Positions 56,391 to 64,000 of a DNA stretch of 64,000 bases are shown here, in pieces. The DNA lies in the NCBI GenBank assembly GCA_037951165.1, contig JBBDHG010000097.1, forward strand, positions 580,001-644,000, given 5' to 3'. The DNA is from Lophius americanus. Taxonomy: Eukaryota > Chordata > Actinopteri > Lophiiformes > Lophiidae. The position numbers were made by a program, and so were the translations under genes. The notes beneath the pieces were generated by a model. It was not told the origin of the DNA and did not search any database. It saw only the letters and a program-made list of their open reading frames with translations. Numbering within the stretch: position 1 is the first letter of the stretch; each line of letters starts with the position of its first letter.

Positions 56391-57589
56391 AGATGCATGA
56401 GTCGGGATCAACCTTAAGCTTCCTTAATGTTAACCTTCCAGCTAGCAAGCTAGCTTCAAAGAGTGAGTTAACGCGGTACCTGACTCAGGGCTTAATGGTC
56501 CTACTTTCCGGAACGGAATACCCACAGTTTCCCTCTTCTCAAGTGTCATAACTCCTACTCAGTGTTTGAATAATGTTAGTGTCCTCTGGAGGTGATTTGT
56601 GGTATTGTGCCATTATTGTGTAGTCAGCATAGTAGCTAGTCTCCTTCTTGTGTTGCAGTCTAAACACACAGGCTAAATACTCCACCACAGAGTTGTTTGT
56701 CTGATCCTTGGAGTAGATCTATCGGTGAGTATGGTTGCTCCTAGTTAGTTAAGTTGGTTATAACGTTGAATGAATCAGAATACCATTAAAAGCATTAATT
56801 TTTCTGTAGGAAACTGGATAAACTATGCCAATGCTAATCGGGAAGCTAATTATTAGCATAAATTTAGCTATATAGACTAATGTAGCATATTATTAAGCTT
56901 CCTTTATGTTGGTTGGGGAATTATTACGTAGGTTTATGGCCATTTGCTACAGCTTGTACCTCATTTATTTACCTGTGAGTTGATCCTACTGTAAACATGT
57001 TGTTTGTTTAAGATGGTTACTTATAATTTAGAAACTTAACTGATCTGCAAACCTGTAAGAGAAGTATATTTAACTTTGTTGGAAACCTGAAAAGGAGGAT
57101 GAAATATTAGATAGAAAAAAGGAGGCACTGTTTATTTTATTTGACTATAATATATCATGTATTTTCATTTTTGTATCGCAGTTTTACAACTTTACAAGAC
57201 TTCAGTAAACATACTCAACCTGGAATCATGTTTGCTGGGTCTTTGTATCAGCCATCTGTCTGGAAATACAGGTGAAGTATTCCGCCAGGACAGATTATCA
57301 AGCGTAACCAATTCAAAGTCTTCACTAAACCCACTTCTTGAAGTACCTCCGACTCATTTCCATCATCCTAGTCCCGACACTCACTCGCATTACAGGCACT
57401 GATTGGCCATTTCTTTAATATGGGCGTAGACAATAAGCAGACTGCACTCAAACGTATTCACCTTCTCTCACACGTTTATTTCATTAAATCGCAGCCTTTT
57501 ACAGTCATACAATCATACAGGCTGATATTGTGATTATTGATTGTGGATTAATCGTGCCGCTCTAGAATATACTGTACAGATAAATTCAT
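56391..57589. other. Unassigned sequence
   Basis: No gene can be supported. CTAGCAAGCTAGCTT at 56441-56456 is a small palindrome. GATTGTGGATTAATCGTGCC near 57539 is the end of the dispersed repeat also seen at 26020. Otherwise nothing is recognised. Confidence 0.3.
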
Positions 57590-57833
57590 TTAAGAAGAAG
57601 AAAAAATCCTCTTATTGATCACATACAGTTTACACAGTAAAACATATTCAAATTATTTCTCAGCATTTGACCCATCCCTGAGGGAGCTGTGGGCAGCCCC
57701 TTTGAAGCGCCCAGGGAGCTAAGGTTTCAGGGTCTTGCTCAAGGACCCTATGACAAGTAGACCCTGGTGGTACTCGATCCGGCTACCTTCCGATTGGGAG
57801 AAGGCCGCTATACCAACTGAGCTACAGCTGGTC
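57590..57833 (-). mobile_element. tRNA-headed SINE family B, full length
   Basis: On the minus strand the head reads CAGCTGTAGCTCAGTTGGTA (A box, from 57830 leftwards). The B box region is CCGGATCGAGTACCACC (57766-57782). The body contains TTGAGCAAGACCCTGAAACC and GCTCCCTCAGGGATGGGTCA. The tail is GTATGTGATCAATAAGAGGA followed by TTC repeats at 57590-57603. It differs in body and tail from SINE family A. A truncated copy lies at 19286-19430. Confidence 0.85.
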
Positions 57834-58243
57834 AAAAAAATCAGGTGAGAGTGTGAACACAGTCCCCCACTACTAGAAATTTTGCAGTCGAGATTCCCAC
57901 ATTTGGGCAATTCGCAGTGGTCAGCACAGCCAGAGTGCAATGGCTTAGCCTTGCCCTGGTTAAACCACCTTCATGATCATGGTCTCTCCCCTGCCAGGTA
58001 AGTATGTATACTTACGTATGTATAACCCTCTGTCTTTATTCTCATTGCATTATTTGCATTGTTGCACCATCATTGCAATATCTTAACATTTGATCTTGTA
58101 TGTATAAACGTATGCTCTTGTTCGTATGTCTCTGTGAGCATGAAAAATTCCTTGAAAACACTAAATTGGCAAATAAAACTGATTCTGATATCCTTAAATG
58201 TGAAATTTCCCACACTAACTTGTTTAGATTAATATATTTCATG
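57834..58243. other. Unassigned sequence
   Basis: No gene or repeat can be supported. Confidence 0.3.
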
Positions 58244-58244
58244 A

Positions 58245-58560
58245 CGAGGGCTGCTCTGATCCCCATACAGCAGGTATAGGCACCGATACCAGGCTCATGT
58301 ACTTGTAGCTCTACAAAACAGCACCTATAATGACTTCACAGTGCAATTTTATGGAAAAGTTGCAAAAAAAGCTTTTGTTGGTAGAACAGGATGAAAGGAG
58401 GAGGAGTTATGTAGAGCAAACTGCAAACCACTGTGTGGAAAAGCATCCCTTAGTAATTTGATTAATCAGCACAAGAAACAGCACCATTCCAAGTTCGAGG
58501 AGCTAGCTAACTGTAGAAGCTGCATTCAACTTTGCAGAAAACAATGACTAGAAGCAAAAC
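58245..58560 (+). pseudogene. hAT element remnant with a decayed BED-like finger
   Basis: AGGGCTGCTCTGATCCCCAT then GTATAGGCACCGATACCAGG resembles the 5' end of hAT elements that begin AGGGCTGCTCCGAT and carry TATCGGTACCGAT-like motifs. The frame near 58425 gives CKPLCGKASLSNLINQHKKQ and then HHSKFEEL, a degenerate BED-type finger (two Cys then His residues). It ends at a stop near 58545. There is no catalytic region, so it is a 5' fragment of an element unrelated to the one at 2522. Confidence 0.4.
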
Positions 58561-58959
58561 CTAATGGAAAAATAATGGACCACAAAATTGCAAAGCACAA
58601 TAAGCCTGGATGGGCTTTACAATCTGTACATGATGCAGCATCCTTTGTTGCTCACACCCTCAGTACGAGTTAGGAACAACTACCCTGAAAAACTTTTAAC
58701 AGGGGAAAAAGGGAAAAACCTCAGGAAGAGACATAGAGATCATCAGACATCCCTCTTCCAGGATGGATTGACGTGATATAGATGTTGCCTGTACAGACTA
58801 CATCAACAAAAATAAACAAATTGCATATAGTTCTAGCAATGATGATGGTTTGTGGTTATTTATTACTTTACATACAGTAGCAGGTGTACTACAATATACA
58901 TTTACAATAGTAGTAGTGGTACTAAGTCATAGACAAGATTATTAGTGATACCAGTAGAT
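58561..58959. other. Unassigned sequence
   Basis: No gene can be supported. A TAGTAGTGG-type short repeat lies near 58910. Confidence 0.3.
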
Positions 58960-59372
58960 GGCGTCCAGCAGGGCCCCGGCAGTAGATGAGGCCACGATAC
59001 GGGGCTTGGTACAGCCAGGAACCAGGATCCAGAACAAGCACTATTCCTGGGAACCTGCGGGGCGATAGAACACTAAGACTCCAGGCCACAAGGACTCCGG
59101 GGAGGGAATGGAATCAGTGGTTTTTTTATGGGGTATGAATTAAGCGATACATTATATAGAAATAGAGGTAGTCTAAGCCTGTGGCAGCAGAACTAAGAGC
59201 TGGTCCAGGACAAGCCTGAGCCAGAACCTAACTATAGGCTTTGTGAAAAATGTGCATGCAATGATGTGATGTCAATACACAGAAAGAGAGAGAGAAAAAC
59301 CAAGAAGGAGAGAGAATGCAGTGCATCATGGGAACCCCCCAGCAGTTTAGGCCTATAGCAGCATAACTAAGA
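58960..59372 (-). mobile_element. L2-type LINE 3' UTR, third main copy
   Basis: GGGCGATAGAACACTAAGAC then TCCAGGCCACAAGGACTCCG, a GAAAGAGAGAGAGAAAAACC GA tract near 59282, GTGCATCATGGGAACCCCCC near 59321 and TTTAGGCCTATAGCAGCATA near 59346 follow the same order as 36290-36460 and 51260-51460. The L2 tail itself is absent. Confidence 0.7.
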
Positions 59373-60162
59373 GACGAAAGAAAAAACTCCATTCAACAAT
59401 GTAAAATGTACTTTGTATGTGTGCATCCCTAATCATATTATACAGGATTTATTTTTATGCATTAAACATTTCATGTCAAAGTATTATAATATACTCTGAA
59501 TGTGTACTCCTTATGTGCAATACTGTGCTTGTAAATCATTTAAGGTGCCTAATGACATCAGAACCTTGTTCAAACCCCAACCTTCATCAAGTCATCTAAA
59601 TTAACCATTTTACTTGATTGATATGTTCTCTGCACATGTTTACTCGATCCATAGTATCCATAGTTTACAGATCCATCTGTATATGTGGTCAGTGTTAGCG
59701 GCAGCAGGCCAAGCAGGGTATACAAACATCCCTCTGACCAGGGTCTCCTACCATTTCGACATTCTGGAGTTTCTGACAATTATGACTTTAGCTTTGTACA
59801 AACTAAAATGAATTGCAGTTTCAAACAATAATCAATCATTGTTAACAGTGAACAATAATCAAGGTGGGATAAAGGCTAATTGTATTTCCTTGGAAAATAT
59901 TTGTTTTCTCCTACTTCCTATACACCCTGCTTTTTTATTTTCTCACTGATGGCAGTGGTAACATCGGCCCTCATATGTTAGAGTCTACAATGCTTTAATA
60001 TCACACTCCATACACGGAAACTAAGGAAGCTATGAATGTCACTGTCACACAGAATGATGCAAGAGTATGAAAATCATCGATATTATGTGCATATATCTGT
60101 TGTCATCATTAAAGTAAAGTATGGAGCTTTAGCTCTGTGTACTCACCCATCCCGGGTGTGAG
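59373..60162. other. Unassigned sequence, possibly 3' UTR of the exon to its right
   Basis: No repeat is recognised. If the exon at 60163-60283 is real, this is its 3' UTR on the minus strand, and TTTATT near 59936 (AATAAA on the minus strand) could be the poly(A) signal. Confidence 0.3.
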
Positions 60163-60283
60163 TCACTTCTTCATAAAGCGTTTTGTTCTGGAGAACCTGT
60201 TCTTGACGGACCACAGGGGAGGTTTAGTCTTGATTACATGCTGCTCTACTACTGGCCGCACACTCCTGCAGGATACATCAGAT
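60163..60283 (-). CDS. Possible terminal coding exon, basic C-terminus
   Basis: The minus strand has a strong acceptor just before 60283 (TCATTCTCTCACCCTCAG). The frame then reads SDVSCRSVRPVVEQHVIKTK, PPLWSVKNRFSRTKRFMKK and a TGA at 60163. Base composition is less AT-rich than the surroundings, codon use looks ordinary, and the C-terminus is very basic. A donor-like CAG|GTAAGC lies 62 bp upstream (at 60345), so a very short intron is possible. In the phase that would join it, the upstream sequence has a stop 11 codons back. I do not recognise the protein. It could be the last exon of a gene lying to the right, or chance. Confidence 0.3.
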
Positions 60284-60345
60284 CTGAGGGTGAGAGAATG
60301 ATAGAGAGTAAAACCTTGGGGGTGGAAGTAAGCATCAGGGCTTAC

Positions 60346-60794
60346 CTGTACCTCGAGTCCAATGTGAAAATGCACATTCAGTAAAGATCTCATCATGGGT
60401 CCACTAAATCCAATTTAATTGACTGGAAATCTAGCTGCGGCTCATTTCAGCCTTACACATCAGTTTACCAACTTATCCACTCTCCCCTGCCTGCACTATA
60501 TAATGGATCCTTATCTCTTCGTGTTTAATTTCCTATCTATCTTATCATTATCTGATATGTTTTATTGTTTTTGACCGTAGTCTAGTTCCCTTATGTTTAT
60601 TCTATAACTCCCTCATGTCTCGAATGTTTTCATTGTGCAGTCGAGTTTTTTCTCTAGATCCTCCCTACATCTCTGATTTTGCCAGGACATCTCATTTGTG
60701 TTTTGATGGTGAGATCCATTCATTAATATTCATGGGGAGAGAAAAGCATCAACAGAACACTTGACTCTGCCCTCACACGGAAGACTGGCATCTA

Positions 60795-60844
<50 letters not shown>

Positions 60845-61134
60845 TGTGAAAAAAAAAAGTATAGTAGGAATGGGATTAATGGTGAATTTCTATATGCTTC
60901 TTCTTATTTTGTCACTGTACAACTGCCGAATTACGTTTTATACCAACATTTATATGGCTAAAGTGACGTCACCTGTTTCTATACCTTATGTATGGAGACA
61001 CCTCAAAATGTATTTGAATATGAAAAATTAGGATATTGCCTCTAGCTAAATAGTACTTTGTCATTCACTATGCTTCCAACTCTTTGGTCCTTATTAATAA
61101 ATCAGCGCTTGTGGTATCAATCAACACTTGACCT
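60346..61134. other. Unassigned sequence with a TG microsatellite
   Basis: (TG)n lies at 60797-60849 and the Cys-Val frames there are artefacts. Nothing else is recognised. Confidence 0.35.
60797..60849. repeat. (TG)n microsatellite
   Basis: About 53 bp of TG dinucleotides with one CG at the start and one TT near the end. Confidence 0.95.
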
Positions 61135-61590
61135 GTTCACTATCATCACTTGGGACGGATGTAATTGTTCCTTAAGTTTGGGTCTTGATTTTGACGTGTC
61201 AGCTTTAGATGATCTAATTAAATAGAACGATCCACAATATCAAAAGTTGCATGTAAGTCCAGCTGGACTAGAACTTAAGTTTCCCAGCATCAGCAGCAGT
61301 AAGAAGGTCATTGTTCAGTCTAAGGAATGTCGTCACTGTATGATGGTTGGCCCTCAATCCAAACTGGAAGGGCTTTGAGAGCTGGTTTCTGTTCAAAAAT
61401 GAAATAAACTGTACAGTTACAACTTTTCTAGACGTCTTTGAAAAAATAGGCAGTTCGGAAATTGATGGGAAATGATCCAGAGAGTTGGGATCTAAAGAGT
61501 GTTTTTTCAGAGCAGGCTGAGAAATTGCATTTTTAAACAAGCACGGACAGAACCAGGCAATAACCAAAGTTGATTATGGAGATAATGTGG
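61135..61590 (-). pseudogene. L2-like LINE reverse transcriptase fragment
   Basis: Leftwards from about 61540 the minus strand reads LFKNAISQPALKKHSLDPNS, LDHFPSISELPIFSKTSRKV (the N-Y-R-P-I-S-N-L-P-F motif region), QLSKPFQFGLRANHHTVTTF and LRLNNDLLTAADAGKLKF (the F-x-A-N-x-S-T-x-T-A and LL-A-A-D motifs). After a stop it continues with SSWTYMQLLI-like sequence, where the first catalytic Asp motif should be. It covers only the fingers and start of the palm. This family is closer to other fish L2 copies than to the L2 at 50729. Confidence 0.8.
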
Positions 61591-62915
61591 GAGCTGACAG
61601 TTTCATCTTTAAAAATCTTACTGTGATCGTGAACTGACATCTGTGTAGTAACAATTAATGTATTTTAAGTTTCTTACCATCTTATGTTTCAATCCCCGCT
61701 TTCTACTTTTCACAACCTTCAACTTGATTTTTGTTCATCTCCAGTTGTGTGAATGTGTTTATGTGTGTGAGTAGGACATATGGTGGAGAATTGGTGCCCA
61801 ACTGCACAGTGTGTACTGTCCACCACAGGGAGGGACAGAAAATCTTTAGTCCGCAGCTTTCCACACACACAAAGATGCTGCTTCCACACGAGTAAGAAAG
61901 GAAGTGCACAGAGAATGGAGAGAAAGGCACAATTATCCATACTTGAGAAATGTGTGTGTGAGGGTGTGTATTCATTAGTCATGCATACAGTCAGAGTCGG
62001 CTGTCGGTGATTTTTGACACCCCTGTCAAGAGCCAATGATGGAAAAGCAGACACACACACAAACACACAAACTCCCCACAGGGTTCTGGAGTTCCCTGTG
62101 TGGTTGAGGAAAAAATGTATAAAACATCTTACAAGGTAATATGCCGCAATTTGCTCTATCAAACAATTTGTAAGTACCATGTAAGCAGTAGATTTGCATC
62201 GTATTAAATCAGCGTCATGCAATGTATTAGATGTAGGAACTTTGCTAAGGCTTTTATTCCGGTCTAGGATACTTGGCATGCATGGTAATCTTATACTCTG
62301 CCAGCACTTTCTGACTGAGCTGAACTTTAAAAATTATTGAATCAGTATTGCCGCTGCCATGTCTACGTATATCCTTCATGTTAACAAGACTACACTTAAA
62401 ACATCTCATTGATCATTTCCAAATTTTACACCAAAATAGAGGAGGAACAGTGTTGATTTTGGGAAAGGTCAGTTATATATTCCTGACACTAGTGAGAGCT
62501 TTTAAGCCAAGGACCATCATTTTAGATATTGCTTTTAAAATATTCAATATTTAGACATGTTTAAAATATTTTTCCCAGCAATATTTGTATTTATTCATAT
62601 TATTTAAATTTATGTAAATGTATTTCAAAAATTGTACTGTTGTATTGTTTTGCACCAATTTCAAAGTATAGCTGGGAGCTAAATGTGGCAAATGTTGTGC
62701 TTAAACACTCAGACATTGCCCGGGCAGCGAGCGCTGGCAACGGTGTCTGTGTGCAAATACATTTTAGCTACTAAAGGTTACAAATTAGGCTTTTTGCATG
62801 GCAGTACCATGACCAAAAATGCCTTCATGTTTGGACTGTTTTTTGTCAATGGCCAAAGTGAAAATAATAACTTAAATATCAGATTTATTTCACATTTTCT
62901 AAGTCCTAGATATCT
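61591..62915. other. Unassigned sequence
   Basis: A 186-codon minus frame at 61719-62279 is the second-longest in the window. It contains CA-repeat-coded Thr-His runs and shows no domain, so I do not call it. No repeat is recognised. Confidence 0.3.
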
Positions 62916-62979
62916 GCTGCACATACACTGGGGGTAAGTGCATGAGGATTCATGCACTTACCCCCAGTGTATGTGCAGC
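62916..62979. repeat. Perfect 30-bp inverted repeat with a 4-nt loop
   Basis: The left arm runs 62916-62945 and the right arm 62950-62979. Every base of the left arm pairs with the right arm. The arm core is CACATACACTGGGGGTAAGT and the loop is GGAT (62946-62949). The next base outward (62915/62980) does not pair. I see no mobile-element landmark beside it. Confidence 0.97.
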
Positions 62980-63497
62980 CTAGTTTGACAACCAAAGGAG
63001 ACATAGGGCTGATATATTGGCCAGTTCCACATCATCAGTTTAACTTTTATACCATGGAAATAGAGGAAACCCTGTCTCCATCTGGAGGAAGAGGTAAAGG
63101 ATGAAGCAACAAGGTTAACTGAGCAGGATGCTCATCTAGAAGTCATGGGAAAAAGATGCTCTGGAGAGACATTATGTGTCTGGTGGAAGGAACTCTGTAA
63201 AGAGAGTAGGAAGACAGAAAGTATTGAAAAGAGAGATGGGCAGATCATCTCTCCAGCATCCAAACTCAGAGTGAACGAGTGAAGAGGTGAACAGCCTTCT
63301 TTTGATGAATGGAAAGAGTTTAGCGTGTTAAAGTGCCCTGAAAAGAGAGAACAGAGAATGATCAGCCAGCTTGAGGAGCACCCTGTTGAAAAGTGTTGCC
63401 TGATCATGAGAACCCCTATCACAGGAGTTGGATGGTTTTTACAAGGAAGTACCATCATCCAAAATGCCTTCATGTGTGAACTACACAAATAGGCACA
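62980..63497. other. Unassigned sequence
   Basis: A 118-codon minus frame at 63132-63488 has no domain I recognise. AAATGCCTTCATGT near 62818 and 63460 is a short shared segment with flanking ATGG and TTCAT similarity, perhaps an old local duplication. Confidence 0.3.
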
Positions 63498-63532
63498 TAT
63501 ATATATATATATATATATGAATATATGAATAT

Positions 63533-63718
63533 AGTGAGAGTGTCTTTGCGGTCTTCACTCAAAACTTTGTCATGTTGATTATCTCTCTCTGATGAAATAA
63601 AAAAAAAATCAACAAATGTTATCCTGTATTCATTTGAATTTGCTCCAGACACACAAGGGTTCTTAGAACAAGAATTTGACAATTTTTGACAAAGGAAACT
63701 GCGAAGGCATTCATATAT

Positions 63719-63770
<52 letters not shown>

Positions 63771-63943
63771 TTACGTATTACATATATTTACATTTATGTC
63801 ATTCAAATATATGTCATTCAAATATATGTAAATTCAAATGAATACAAACATTTGTTGATTTTTTTAATTTATCATCATTCATCAGAGAGACAAATAATCA
63901 ACATGACAAGGTTTTGAGTAAAGACTGCAAAGACACTGTCACT
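63533..63943. repeat. Long inverted repeat (two arms of about 110 bp)
   Basis: The left arm, 63533-63642, includes AGTGTCTTTGCGGTCTTCAC, CTTTGTCATGTTGATTATCT and AACAAATGTTATCCTGTATT. The right arm, 63831-63943, is its reverse complement with scattered substitutions and a small insertion. It includes AATACAAACATTTGTTGATT, GATAATCAACATGACAAGGT-like sequence and GACTGCAAAGACACTGTCAC. The spacer of about 190 bp holds an (AT)n block at 63711-63770. No coding sequence is present. It could be a fold-back type non-autonomous transposon or a local inverted duplication. Confidence 0.88.
63711..63770. repeat. (AT)n microsatellite in the inverted-repeat spacer
   Basis: About 60 bp of TA dinucleotides with ATG interruptions. 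A second, shorter (AT)n lies just outside the left arm at 63496-63518. Confidence 0.95.
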
Positions 63944-64000
63944 TTGACTTAACATGCCAAGAAAGTTAAGAGACCTGAAGGAGCCTTTTCTGTTCACATG

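Noticed and set aside
61719..62279. 186-codon minus-strand frame
   Set aside because: Contains CA-repeat-encoded runs, no recognisable domain and no splice or poly(A) context.

Overview
This looks like a gene-poor stretch of a ray-finned (probably teleost) fish genome. The sequence is AT-rich and full of CA/TG, GA/TC and ATT microsatellites. The recognisable coding DNA is almost all decayed transposable element: hAT and Tc1-type DNA transposons, several L2/CR1/Rex1-type LINEs, an RTE-like LINE, tRNA-headed SINEs and one solo-LTR-like segment. No bacterial-style operons are present and I cannot name the species. I found no intact host gene. Two possible host-type exons are a zinc-finger exon at 43.1-43.7 kb (+) and a short basic terminal exon at 60.16-60.28 kb (-).

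Layout. 0-5 kb: a complete but dead hAT transposon (2522-4828) with a perfect 8-bp target duplication, then a LINE remnant. 5-12.7 kb: sparse remnants (L2-like RT fragment, LTR-like segment, degenerate non-autonomous repeats). 12.7-23.5 kb: three or four same-orientation copies of an unrecognised element built from reiterated monomers, interleaved with SINEs, LINE tails and a LINE RT segment. 23.9-25.0 kb: a CR1-like LINE fragment fused to a rearranged Tc1-like transposon. 28.07 kb: a fragment of 5.8S rRNA. 29.76-32.54 kb: a large degenerate 15-bp satellite. 34.4-36.5 kb: an RTE-like LINE split by an L2 3' end. 43.1-46.9 kb: the zinc-finger exon, an intact tRNA-headed SINE and a longer RTE-like LINE. 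50.7-56.4 kb: an antisense L2 LINE interrupted by a younger LINE whose 581-codon reading frame is still open, followed by a fold-back junction and another LINE. 57-64 kb: SINE, hAT and L2 remnants, a perfect 30-bp hairpin (62.9 kb) and a pair of 110-bp inverted arms (63.5-63.9 kb).

Nothing here works together as a pathway. The value of the window is its insertion history: L2 into RTE-like LINE, Rex1/CR1-like LINE into L2, and the monomer-built element into an L2 3' UTR. The best candidates for something undescribed are the monomer-built element, the 15-bp array with its longer-range duplications, the perfect hairpin and the 5.8S-derived fragment. Family names come from recognising protein and end motifs by eye, and no database was searched.
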